Below, one piece after another: positions 33,975-45,932 of a stretch of DNA of 64,000 bases. Position numbers and translations under genes: made by a program. The stretch comes from Argopecten irradians (Eukaryota; Mollusca; Bivalvia; Pectinida; Pectinidae). The notes beneath the pieces are model-generated. The model ran no database searches, was not told where the DNA came from, and saw only the letters and a list, made by a program, of their open reading frames with translations. The stretch covers positions 41,257,697 through 41,321,696 of the forward strand of contig NC_091145.1 of the NCBI RefSeq assembly GCF_041381155.1, written 5' to 3'. How positions within the stretch are numbered: position 1 is the first letter of the stretch; every line of letters starts with the position of its first letter.

Positions 33975-36900
33975 TCAAATTGCTGACTCGTCCTCCATGG
34001 AAAGAGTGATTTTATTTCTGAAGGCGTTATTGGCTCGGGGAGCGTTGTGCACCCGAGGACCGCCAGGGCCCGACGCGGGGACCTGAGGAGTGTCTTGAAT
34101 TCCAGGTTTTACTCCGGTGTAAAAACCTGTGTTCTCACGTTCAGGGGTCTCTGCAGCATATATAGGGGCCGGGGTCATGTAGGGTAGGGATCCCCCCTGG
34201 ACCTGGCCCCGGGACGGGGACATAAAGGCAGGCTCAGCACCGGTCTTAAGCTGCTGGGCCGCATTGAACGACATCTGCTGCAAAGCTTCAAAACAAGAGA
34301 AAATAAATAGCTGAGTATAAAATCAAAATATCAATGTCTGAATATCACACAATCTGTCATGGTCATAATATTATCATAAGATTTAAGTGGATTATGAACC
34401 ACTTACATCTAATTCTAATTTCATTGTAAAGTTAATATTGCATAACGCTTTAGGTACCAGAATACCAGTAGACTTAACATATGCACTCATGAGGAGTGCA
34501 GAAACATTTCTTAGACATTTATCCTGAAGTCGTCTTCTCTAGCTAAGTCTTCTGATTACAATTCACTCCATGAACTTTACTGAAGATGTCATGAGCTTTA
34601 GTGACAGACATACAGTGATTGTCTGATAGAAGAAGAGTGTTTACCTGGACTAGGAGCATCTGGTACACCTCCGCCCTCGTTAGCTTTTGTTGTAACCCTC
34701 ACCATGGTTTTCCTTGTGATTTGAGGATTGTCCACACCTACAGGGTCAGTGGGGTCACGATTCACGTCGCTCCACACAACCTGATTCACCTGAGCCCCGC
34801 TCAACGGGTCAATGCCTGTCCTCATCATGGTGGTCCCCGGGGGTGGAAGGTTAGGGTCGTCTAAAACGGTCCCGGCAGGACCCCCTGGAACTGTTGACAG
34901 GGCACCTGTAGGTTTAGACTTTCGTCCATGTTTGGGACTGCGATGGCGGGTGTTTGGATCGTAGATTGAAGGTGTTGATGTATATCCCGGTGCCCCTGGG
35001 GATCCCAAGTCTGTTATCTGTAGGCCTGGGTTATAGGGCTGATTCTCCATCCCCGGGGGTGGGATCATCACAATCTGACCGTCGGGCTGCATGTAGTAGG
35101 TAGGCTGAGCATTGTAGGGTGCTCCACCGGCACCCCCGGGGGCCTGGTTATTGTAGCCATATACTGCATTACCATAGCCGTCATAGCCAATGATCTGTGG
35201 CTGGGCATACTGGTCGCCTACCTGAGGCTGGTAGCCATACTGGTCTGGCTGAGTGTAGTAGTGGGGCTGTGTAGAGGTGTCTGTAGCAAACACAGGAGCC
35301 AGCGCCTCCGGAGGCAGAGGTATGGATGATAAGGGATTGGTATACGGAATTTTGGACAACGGCTCCAACGGTTCTTCTGTAGTATAACCAGTAGGATGGT
35401 CTGGCTCGTATTCATCACCAGTTTCGGGAGCGTTTCTGTGCCTTCGCGGACCAGAATCATTGATAGACTTCTTCCTCTTCTTCTTCTTTTTCTTTGTTCT
35501 TGGCGACTCCTCTGTCCTGGGACGAAGCTCATTGACAGAGGCACGGATGGCAGGATTAGCATTACTTAACATAGGATTAGACATCTTATCAGACTCCAGA
35601 GGCTCACTCTGCTGATCTATAGACATCAGCTTGGTGTCGTCCAGCGAGTCCATCTCCTCAGGAAGGAGAGCCTTAGCACCACCAGGTTTGCCGGATGGTC
35701 CACCTGGTGCTGTGTCATTGATGTCTGTCTCCTTGGCTGCTCTCATGCTCTTCCTTTTGCTGAGCTCCCTTTGTAACTCAGCTAACATACCACTCGGTTT
35801 CTCTTCTGGTACATCTGTCTTGGTCTCTGATGACTTTATAGGTCCTTCTTTTTCTTTGGGTTTTTCTATCAAAGAACGTTTTGTCTCTACTTCATTTTCC
35901 TCCTGCGGCCTTCTTTGTCGCCCTGGCCTGTTGACCGTACTACTGGCTGCCGGTGACGTATAGTTCTCATACATCTGATCAATATCTGTATCCTGACTGC
36001 TATTTATAGCTCGATTATTGGCATTCTTTGCCAGATTCCCGGCCAGAACAGCTGAATCATCAGTCACATTATCCTGTCCACGTCTACCCCTTCCCGACGC
36101 ATTTGTCCCATTCCTGTTAAAGTTGTTAATGTAACGTTTACCAGTGGGCTGACCTGTAGTTAGGGAGGCCATTGAGCCTTGAGAAGCATTTGTCATGGTA
36201 TCCCACAAATCTTGGTTGTTCAGATTAAATTTATTATTACGAGAAGGATCCATGGACACTTTCTTTTCTGAAAAGGCAGAGTTGACAGTGCCTGACAAGG
36301 ACCGGTCCTGTGGCCTTGCCTTCGGACGACGTTTGTTTATGGGCCTTCCGTCCATACCAGGCAGCTTGCCCATCCTAAAGCACCAACAGAGTAGGATGAT
36401 GAAGGCGATCAGTAACACCAGTGCTAACACGATCCCTATGATAGCTCCGACCGGCAGATGAGACGTCCCCTCCAAAACTTCGGGTGCATTAGGGTCTCCT
36501 GCAACAGTACAATTCAACATAGTGTTAAGGTTCTGACTTGGTACAACTTAAAGTTACAGCCGTGCTACCCCAACTGAGAACAATACGTGTATATAAACCC
36601 CTACCGCTCTACCGCTGACTTGTATCGATGTATTGAATGAGTGAAGCTAGTTATTTATAGACTTGAGTACTGTCGCCAATCCACAGGTAAATCGCGGGCG
36701 CTCTGGCTACATTAGCTGTACTAAACACAATCGTAACTGTTACAAATACCATAAACTTGTGTAACTTACACACCAGTGTACTTTGCACATGCATTTTCTC
36801 TTAGGGCTGAAAATGCTGAAAAAAAATCTACTATCGTATCGGTATATTTTCCGCATTTAAAAATTGGGGGGAAAACGATGTCCGGGGAACCACAAATTCA

Positions 36901-39900
36901 ATGTTATAAAGGTGGTAATTTCATTGCAAAACATTCACAATAAATGCTTGACAACTTGCACAAAGAAGTGTTGTATTTTGAAGAAATATCATATTATAAT
37001 TGCATTGTGTTTGTTTTCTTTTATTGGCCACTGCCGTAACTGAAACAGTGAAATATATCTTGCAGAACATGTCAAAAACATCGACAGTCCGCCGTACTCC
37101 GTACATGTCAATGTCTGGAGATATAACACATTAATAGTTATCAGAACTATTTGAAAATATTATAATCTAGTTACTTAAAATTGCCACAATAAGTTATTAG
37201 TGTGTTTGAGATCATTAACAAACTTTAAAGAGCAATCGGATAGCAGATACGTTGGCTTGCAATAAACATGCACATTGTGAGTGAACTCACTACATTTTGC
37301 AGGTAACCAGATCCAAGCTGATGGCTAATTATATAAAACAATACGGTTAAAAATGCCACTAACCTTGTAGCTTGTTAGTTTTGCTGTAATAATATTACAA
37401 ACCACTTACTGAAAGTCCTAAATATAGGACAGTTTAGGACCCATCTTATAAATCCCACATGTGTTTTGACTTTTTGCACACGGCCTGCAGCCGGGACACA
37501 TGACGGTTCTATAAGGAGTTTCATATGCAATTTTACTAGAAATATGAAGATTGTTAAAATATCTAAAGTAAAGACATGCTAGTCAAGTGAATGTTGATGT
37601 AATTTGAAGAATATTTGTTTTGTTTTTAAGTAGATACAGACGCATTGTTGATGATATATAGATCGGTTAAGCTAGCTAGCCATTCAGTTTCGTTAAGCTG
37701 GAGGAGAGGCCCGAGCGTAGCATCCAGTACCAATTTACCTGTGGATTTGGCGACAGTACTCGAGTCTATAAATAACACGGCTACAGAGTACACTCATTCA
37801 ATACATCGATACAAGTCAGCGGTAGAGCGGTAGGGGTTTATATACACGAATCGTTCTCAGTTGGGGTAGCACGGCTGTAAACAAATAACACACTTTTTGG
37901 ACAAAAACAAACTACAGAAAATCCTGTGTTAGAGTCCTCTGTATAAAGACCACCTATTTAATAGGATCACTTTCTGTGGGTCTAAAATGGTCAGTTTCAT
38001 TATAATTTGACATGTGTCTACTTATGATGCGACCATATTTATTTGTCCTAGAGGTGACCTTTATATACAGGGCTGACTAGTGGTGACCTTTATATACAGG
38101 GCTGACTAGTGGTGACCTTTATATACAGGGCTGACTAGTGGTGACCTTTATATACAGGGCTGACTAGTGGTGACCTTTATATATAGGGCTGACTAGTGGT
38201 GACCTTTATATACAGGGCTGACTAGTGGTGACCTTTATATACAGGGCTGACTAGTGGTGACCTTTATATACAGGGCTGACTAGTGGTGACCTTTATATAC
38301 AGGGCTGACTAGTGGGTGACCTTTATATACAGGGCTGACTAGTGGTGACCTTTATATACAGGGCTGACTAGTGGTGACCTTTATATACAGGGCTGACTAG
38401 TGTTGACCTTTATATACAGGGCTGACTAGTGGTGACCTTTATATACAGGGCTGACTAGTGGTGACCTTTATATACAGGGCTGACTAGTGGTGACCTTTAT
38501 ATACAGGGCTGACTAGTGGTGACCTTTATATACAGGGCTGACTAGTGGTGACCTTTATATATAGGGCTGACTAGTGTTGACCTTTATATACAGGGCTGAC
38601 TAGTACTAACTAGACTATTGCTACAAACACTTACGGAATGCCTTGATTCTGAGGCTGAAGTCGTTAGTTGGCTGGAAGACATCCCTCGGCTGACGTAGAT
38701 GGAAGGTTGCAATCCTTCCCTTTGTGTATAAAACACCTGTACTTTGTGATCCACATGACAAACTTTTCTATTAAAATACAGAAAGGTGAAATCATTTTAT
38801 AAATGTGTAGCTCTTTTATTAAAACAGGGTTCAAGTAGTATTTTAGAAGCACTAGTAATTATTCTTCAGTACATGTAACTGAATGTGTTACATCCTGAAC
38901 TTCTTTTAACATTTAAACATCATCTTTATACCTGAGAGGACCATGGTTCTTAATTAATAAAACCTTTTGCACTAACCCAGTGGTTCACAAAATATAAATG
39001 ATCATTCCCAATAGAAATTGATACCATATTTAGTGACATAAATTCTGAAGGTTTTAATACCAGGTCCCATCTAGTGAAAGATTTTTCACATGTTTTTTCT
39101 CTATTTTCCACCTCAGAACTGGAGTGGTATGCAATTGGTATACTCTCTTTTTTATTTAATTATTTTACAACTTGCCAGTGGTATACTGGTGACACCCTCT
39201 CTGTTATATGTAAGAGTTACACTTACCAGTGGTATACCAGTGACACCCTCCCTGTTATATGTAAGAGTTACACTTACCAGTGGTATACCAGTGACACCCT
39301 CCCTGTTATATGTAAGAGTTACACTTACCAGTGGTATACCAGTGACATCCTCCCTGTTATATGTAAGAGTCACACTTACCAGTGGTATAACGGTGACACC
39401 CTCCCTGTTATATGTAAGAGTCACACTTACCAGTGGTATAACGGTGACACCCTCCACGTTATATGTAAGAGTTACACTTACCAGTGGTATACCGGTGACA
39501 CCCTCCCTATTATATGTAAGAGTTACACTTACCAGTGGTATACCGGTGACACCCTCCCCATTACATGTAAGAGTTACACTAACCAGTGGTATACCGGTGA
39601 CACCCTCCCTATTATATGTAAGAGTTACACTAACCAGTGGTATACCGGTGACACCCTCCCTATTATATGTAAGAGTTACACTTACCAGTGGTATACCGGT
39701 GACACCCTCCCTGTGATATGTAAGAGTTACACTTAGCAGTGGTATACCGGTGACACCCTCCCTATTATATGTAAGAGTTACACTTACCAGTGGTATACCG
39801 GTGACACCCTCCCCATTACATGTAAGAGTTACACTAACCAGTGGTATACCGGTGACACCCTCCCTATTATATGTAAGAGTTACACTAACCAGTGGTATAC

Positions 39901-41928
39901 CGGTGACACCCTCCCTATTATATGTAAGAGTTACACTTACCAGTGGTATACCGGTGACACCCTCCCTGTGATATGTAAGAGTTACACTTAGCAGTGGTAT
40001 ACCGGTGACACCCTCCCTGTTATATGTAAGAGTTACACTAACCAGTGGTATACCGGTGACACCCTCCCTATTATATGTAAGAGTTACACTTACCAGTGGT
40101 ATACCAGTGACGCCCTCCCTGTTATATGTAAGAGTTACACTTACCAGTGGTATACCAGGGACACCCTCCCTGTTATATGTAAGAGTTACACTAACCAGTG
40201 GTATACCGGTGACACCCTCCCTATTATATGTAAGAGTTACACTTACCAGTGGTATACCAGTGACGCCCTCCCTGTTATATGTAAGAGTTACACTTACCAG
40301 TGGTATAACGGTGACACCCTCCCTGTTATATGTAAGAGTTACACTTACCAGTGGTATACTGGTGACAACCTCCCTGTTATATGTAAGAGTCACCACTTAC
40401 CAGTGGTATACCGGTGACACCCTCCCTATTATATGTAAGAGTTACACTTACCAGTGGTATAACGGTGACACCCTCCCTGTTATATGTAAGAGTTACACTT
40501 ACCAGTGGTATACCAGTGACACCCTCCCTATTATATGTAAGAGTTACACTTACCAGTGGTATACCAGTGACACCCTCCCTGTTATATGTAAGAGTTACAC
40601 TAACCAGTGGTATACCGGTGACACCCTCCCTGTTATATGTAAGAGTTACACTAACCAGTGGTATACCGGTGACACCCTCCCTGTTATATGTAAGAGTTAC
40701 ACTAACCAGTGGTATACCAGTGACGCCCTCCCTGTTATATGTAAGAGTCACACTTACCAGTGGTATACCAGTGACACCCTCCCTGTCATATGTAAGAGTT
40801 ACACTTACCAGTGGTATACCGGTGACACCCTCCCCGTTATATGTAAGAGTTACACTTACCAGTGGTATACCAGTGACACCCTCTCTATTATATGTAAGAG
40901 TTACACTTACCAGTGGTATACCGGTGACACCCTCCCCGTTATATGTAAGAGTTACACTTACCAGTGGTATACCAGTGACACCCTCCCCGTTATATGTAAG
41001 AGTCACACTTACCAGTGGTATACCAGTGATACCCTCCCCGTTATATATGTTGAGTACAAATCCACAGTCGGCTATAGAGATGGACTCCTGAATGATTTCC
41101 AACATGAAGTATGTATCGGTGTAGCCTGCCTCCACCACCACCTCACAGTTGGTCTGGGGGTTGGAGGCAGCCACAGATTTGTGGGCCCCGATCACGATAT
41201 CAAAGTCATAGATGGTGTGTTTAGAAGGACAACTCGACATGGAGTCCATGTAAACTGTAAAAAAATGATAAAAACTGTGACACACTCGCCTTCTTGTTAT
41301 TGTAAATACTATAAACTTGTGATATTGAAAAGAAAACCTAATGATATTTTTTTCTGACTGTTGCTAATGTTGATCAACAAATCATACTCAACGTCCAAGA
41401 GACCTGATACAGTGTAATATACTGGACTGGAGGATCACCAAGTACAAGTAGGTTCAGATGAATGAATGGCTTTATCCTTATTCTAATTTAACAGTCAATC
41501 TGGAAACAACTTTTAAAGAGCATAGTTTTGGTTACTAATTCTACAAGACACTAGAGATTTAAACAGCATACTTAGGTGAAAAACTAGCAATTTTGTTTAC
41601 ACAGATGACCTTGAGTTTCATTCAAGGGTATTCGAGCCACAATTTTCCTCTAAAGACAATTGTTTTAATTGGTTCTGCTGCATGCTGGACTTCAAAGTGT
41701 TCAAAGATAAAATACTTGACCTTCTTTAAGGTCACAGCGATTTAAAAATTTTTTTTTCGATAATTTAGCCTTGGTCACCAGAGTGTACAGGTTTGTTCAC
41801 AGTTCATTAATGACTGACTGTACGTGTATATCGAGTATGAACTCACTTTCCTTGGTGTTGAATGATGTTACAGATGAAATGAGACACACAGCTACAAGGA
41901 GCTGGACATCCCAACGAAAGCGTGGCAT
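33975..41928 (-). CDS. Single-pass membrane protein with CUB-like ectodomain and long cytoplasmic tail (873 aa, 5 exons)
   Basis: Function unknown. Coding exons in transcription order: 41928-41847, 41254-41013, 38767-38635, 36498-34645, 34285-33975; all phases join. The signal peptide is MPRFRWDVQLLVAVCLISS (start at 41928, in an exon whose acceptor is at 41968). The ectodomain (about 23-168) has four Cys in CUB order: SSCPSK, TNCEVV, ADCGFVLNIYNG and LSCGSQSTG, with the CUB-type strand 'RIATFHL'. One membrane segment lies at 169-193 (VGAIIGIVLALVLLIAFI...), followed by basic KRRPKARPQ. The ~680-residue tail is low complexity: a Lys/Arg patch (TKKKKKKRKK), a Tyr/Gln/Gly-rich part (GYDGYGNAVYGYNNQAPGG) and Pro-rich stretches. 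Gene 52976-57469 is a divergently oriented paralogue with the same exon phases. The third exon (38635-38767) was found only by matching phase and CUB pattern. Confidence 0.85.
36557..37877. mobile_element. 1.3-kb non-autonomous DNA transposon, Tc1/mariner-like ends
   Basis: Long terminal inverted repeats of about 136-145 bp: 36557-36692 and 37733-37877 (inverted). Both start CAGCCGTGCTACCCCAACTG and run through 'cctaccgctctaccgctgac' to 'ccacaggtaaat'. A TA dinucleotide flanks each end (36555-36556, 37878-37879), as for Tc1/mariner target duplications. The interior has no transposase-like frame. It sits in the intron between exons 38635-38767 and 34645-36498. Confidence 0.88.
38050..38607. 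repeat. 29-bp minisatellite, about 19 copies
   Basis: Unit 'ggtgacctttatatacaggg' plus 'ctgactagt', nearly perfect. On the minus strand it starts about 27 bases after the donor of exon 38635-38767, but it does not contain exon sequence. Confidence 0.97.
39172..41048 (-). repeat. 51-bp minisatellite, about 36 copies, exon end plus donor, frame kept
   Basis: On the minus strand it continues directly from exon 41254-41013. Each unit repeats the exon end (ATATAACGGGGAGGGT, then CACTGGTATACCACTG) and a consensus donor gtaagtgt, followed by 'aactcttac'. Since 51 is a multiple of three and the unit lacks a stop, the exon frame stays open for over 200 residues (17-residue repeat VSVTLTYNREGVTGIPL). 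The plus strand is open as well. Confidence 0.96.
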
Positions 41929-41967
41929 GGTTAGGCTGGCGTAGTCAACTGTTACATAGCTCAAACT
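41847..41967 (-). other. Signal-peptide exon of the minus-strand CUB-like gene with 5' UTR part
   Basis: The acceptor tttctgtttcag precedes the exon on the minus strand and 39 bases of 5' UTR lead to the ATG at 41928. The donor GAAA/gtgagt is at 41846. At least one upstream non-coding exon is therefore expected and was not located. Confidence 0.8.
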
Positions 41968-42013
41968 CTGAAACAGAAAATTGACCAAATGATCAAAGAC
42001 ACCAATAGACCCT

Positions 42014-42133
42014 GCATGGTTTGTAGATTGTACACAGAGGTCATTACTAGATAGGAGCCAATTTTAGGATGATGCATGGTTTGTAGATTGTACACAGAGG
42101 TCATTACTAGATAGGAGCCAATTTTAGGATGAA
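42014..42133. repeat. Perfect two-copy 60-bp tandem duplication
   Basis: 42014-42073 (starting gcatggtttgtagattgtac) is repeated at 42074-42133. It lies upstream of the signal-peptide exon of the minus-strand gene. Confidence 0.97.
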
Positions 42134-43961
42134 TTCATGTTATACTATTACCTGTCCACCTTGTTAAGAGTAGGATAATAAATAGTGTCCTTAACTCTAC
42201 AGGAAATGGACAGTCAGTATAATGACCACAAATAACAGTGAATGTTGATTATAGAAGTGATGAGTCTAGTGATGCTCCAATTTAACTTACCATATTTGAC
42301 CTAATATGTGCCCCTGTTCCTATAAGCGCCCATCTGCTTTTTGAGATCACCACTTTACTCAAATTGACTTAGATACAGACAGAATCTATGAAAACCATGA
42401 GGATTTCTCTAAATGACTTTTTTGTAAATTGATTTCTTATTATTGACTCAGTGCAATAATTCTGTTAAATCATATTACCATGAGCTTATCAATGATTAAA
42501 TCAATGCATTTTAGTTGTTAAGACATACCTCTCTATAAATAATTTAGTATTCAAAGCCAAATGGTATATGTAAAAATGTTTTGAAGAGCCGGAAAGCTGG
42601 TCTAATGAAGCAGGTGGTCTTTATACAGAGGTGTTCACTATGGCAGGTTTTTAGTGTGTATATGCTCAGCATATGTATCTATAAAACACAACGCATGACC
42701 TTGTTTCTGTTATTACTGACAGCTATATACTACTATTATGGATTGGTATCTGGCCAGACATGGTGAGCCCCCTAAGTAATGTCTTGTCATCGTAAACTGT
42801 TTGATATCTAGGAAGTAGGGGGAGATAATTATATGTCGTTTCTCCTTAAGTTAAAACCTATAATTTAGTGTTCAGTAATTAAAATTAACCTTATGAATAG
42901 AGTTTAACAATGACAGCTCAAATCCTTGGTTTGAGAAACATTCTATTCAACAACAAAATCACGACCAGTTTTGTTGTTTATTGTTTGCCAGATTGGAACT
43001 CGGACGACTTTTTTGTTCCAAAGTCAATGTTGTACCCATTTTAAGAGAAAATCCACAAACCTAACTTACCTGTTCTCGTTTAGTCGTAGTTTAGCACATA
43101 TTCCCACGGTTTTGATCCAGGACTCTTCGCCATATTTACGATTCACTGATGATGTATATTACCTGTATGACCTATTTCCTACACCTTTATCAACGCCGTC
43201 AGGTGAAGTCCAAACTAGTCGATAATTCACACCCGACGCCTCTCAAGTAAGTTGTGGAATATCCTCAGACACTAAAAATACCTCAGCCATGCCTACGTCA
43301 TGTGTCAACGTTCCGTGGGTGATTGAGTTCTCTGAAGTTTTGACATGTGATGACCATACATCAGAAACAGACATAGGTAATCTAATATATGTTTCTGCTA
43401 CACATGTTTATAGTACCCGTCTCTACTTTAAGATATTTGCTACAAAAACAGAAACTCTTTCTGCTAAAACAGTTACGATTTACAAATAAATTTGTTTCAG
43501 GGATAAAGATATATTGTATACACTGTAAAATAATGTTCAGTACAAGACATGAGCATTTCTTAACTTAGGACATTCGTAAGTCCTTATCTACCGGAATGTA
43601 GATGAAGATCATGATTAAGAATGATTCTAATGGAGAATAAGTTAATGACTGTTCGTGACACCTTATAAGGCCTAGCCCGTTTACTTGCTGATTTGTAATT
43701 GTTCTTTCAGAGACATATATGTCAATTACCGGGAATATATGTTACACTTGTGATTAACCAAACTAAAAACAATTGTATCCAACTGGGGACGATCCACTGA
43801 ACTATAGAGAACGCATAGTTCGTCTTGATAATATTTTTTTTATGTAAATATAAATTACAACAGCTACATATTCCTTACCGGCCTTAAATTAATGCACAAT
43901 GAGAGAGAAGATTTGATATGCATGCCGCAGTTGTAATTTGTTTCACAGAAAAGGGCGCGAA

Positions 43962-44047
43962 CCAACTTCGCTAGCCAAGGGTATTAGTCCGATTCTCTTT
44001 CTACTACGAAGAGAATCAAACTTAATACCCTTGGCTAGCGAAGTTGG
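43962..44047. repeat. Perfect-looking foldback (about 40-bp arms)
   Basis: The left arm 'ccaacttcgctagccaaggg' continuing 'tatta-tccgattctctt' is followed after about 7-9 bases by its inverted copy ('gaagagaatc' to 'cccttggctagcgaagttgg'). No ORF. Confidence 0.85.
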
Positions 44048-44082
44048 GCGCAAACCAATCGGTAAGCTCCAGGCCCCGACCG

Positions 44083-44212
44083 GCGCACAGGGACCTGGCA
44101 CGAATTTTTAACAAACAGTATACATGTATATATTGATATAGTAGTATCTATAAGATATATATAAATACTGTTGGTTAGAAATTCGTACAAAGTCCCTGTT
44201 GGCCGACAGTAA
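44083..44212. repeat. Second, imperfect foldback
   Basis: 'acagggac', 'cacgaatttttaacaaacag' and 'tata' at 44086-44125 are mirrored by 'ctgttggttagaaattcgta' and 'gtccctgt' at 44168-44199. The loop is AT-rich. Lies about 40 bp from the first foldback. Confidence 0.7.
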
Positions 44213-45932
44213 GCAAATGGAAGTTTCTTTGTGAATTGAGTTATCTCTACGATAGAGATCTGTATGATATGAATAAAACCGTGTTTTAAGTCAAGCAAAT
44301 CTATTATTTTAGCCAAAAGTTGAAGTTGAATACGCACATTTTCGGCCCGATCCATTCAACATGGGGTAAATGGTGTCCGTTGTCCGTATTAAAGAGGTGT
44401 CCGCTAATAAGGGTGTCCGCTATTACAGGGTTGTTTTAAATTTCTGACTGTATATATAGGTAAAGCATACTGAAGAATGTGAAAAATAAACAATGACCTG
44501 AGATTTATTGTTTTAAATCCTTGCCAGTATTATACCAGTTTTGCAGACTTTTTATAGTGTCTATACGGGTATACAAACAGCTTAAAGCTTATCATTGCTT
44601 ATATTGGGTCATCGATCTCAGAAAGCCTACAAGGTCCTTCACGTTCTATTACAATGACTCACCAACGCCTTATCGACTGTTTTTACCTTGCACAGGTAAA
44701 CAATTAAAAATGGCGACCGTTGAAGACGTCAGGTAGCACAGGTAAGCTCTTTATCTATTGCTTATTGAAAGGTATTGGACATATTTCTGACTTCGGAATC
44801 GTTTGAATTTTAAGTAATATAAAGTTATAGGTATGGTCACATGTATTTCCATATTTGATCAGCACACAACTTGCCGAACGAGGTGTGTTACAATATTACT
44901 ATCGAGTTCCGTATTGTCCACTGTTACCTTTATCTGAATGCGGATGCTATGCTTCCTATCCTCCCAGTAGAATTACTACAGTGCTTGCAGGTCTTTTTAA
45001 CTGCTATTTTTATCTATATAAAAATTGATTACGTGTTTGTTATGTCATTATTTACTTTGATTGTGGGATGATGTATCTACAACATTACACCATTGTATTA
45101 CATTTTATCAGTGTATTTTATTAGTTGTAGTATATGTGATGATATTTCAAATTTGTCTGCTTGTGTGTAATAAAGCCACTTGAATCTAATTTCAATGCTT
45201 CTGTGCTCGTATTGATAAGATACTAGGTAAACGTGGTGTGTTACAACATCATTAAATAGTATTTAGTTCCAGGTATTGTTTACTGTTATCTTTATTTGAG
45301 TACGGATGCTATGCTTTTTGTTTAGTTCACACACATAAAAATGAATGGATGCATAACATCATATATAGCTATATACTGTTGTAGCGAAAAAGATATTACC
45401 TTCTGACTGAGTCACTACGAGAGTATATAGTTAAACCTTATAGAACTGAAATTTAGATACACGAATATATAGCAACTTCAGCTCATATAAAAATACTCTT
45501 ATAACCATATTGATCTCGTACATATATTTATCATCTGTATCCCACATTTCATTGTAATTATTTGATTATAAAAGATATACTTACATGGTAATTTACATAT
45601 CTTGATCAAAGAACTGTAACAGGAAAGGAGAAAATGCTAGACTGGGGCTTGAACCTGATACATCCGAACATGAGCCGAATGTCCAATTTCACCTGGTCAC
45701 CAATGATTGGACCGGTGCAATCCTGCTACATGACAAAAAAAAACAAAATAGACAAATATTTTTTCTTCCTTTTGCCATACACCTGTGACCCCACAGGTGC
45801 TTGAAAGTCTCAAGATGTAGAGTAAACAAAAAGTGATTTGGACCAATATAATGTTCAGGGTTATAAAAGTGAAGTAAACAAGGTTCGACTGGTGATTAAC
45901 ATGTGTCATATATATCTGTACATATTTATACA

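Larger units (their letters stand above)
42134..45932. other. Divergent intergenic/5' region between the CUB-like genes
   Basis: No coding exon recognised. Both flanking genes have an acceptor just before their first coding exon, so their 5' UTR exons and promoters should lie in 42-52.9 kb; I could not place them. Contains two foldbacks (43962-44047, 44083-44212), listed separately, and a fragment of the 'gcaggtggtctttatacaga' dispersed repeat near 42610. Confidence 0.4.

Noticed and set aside
34598..34644. Tail ending GKHSSSIRQSLYVCH as the true C-terminus of the minus-strand gene
   Set aside because: A donor (CCAG/gtaaac) at 34644 splices in phase to exon 34285-33975, which continues a Pro/Gln-rich tail of the same character. 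Intron retention as an isoform is possible but unsupported.
38664..38852. Minus-strand frame ending KGKDCNLPSTSAEGCLPAN as coding
   Set aside because: A different frame of the same stretch (38635-38767) has correct splice sites, the right phase on both sides and CUB similarity, so this frame is a shadow.
39152..40396. 414-codon minus-strand frame and 450-codon plus-strand frame as separate genes
   Set aside because: Both are products of the 51-bp array. The plus-strand frame has no recognisable gene structure. The minus-strand potential is treated as intron read-through only.
44035..44355. 106-codon minus-strand frame as a gene
   Set aside because: It spans the two foldbacks, has low-complexity composition and no recognisable domain.
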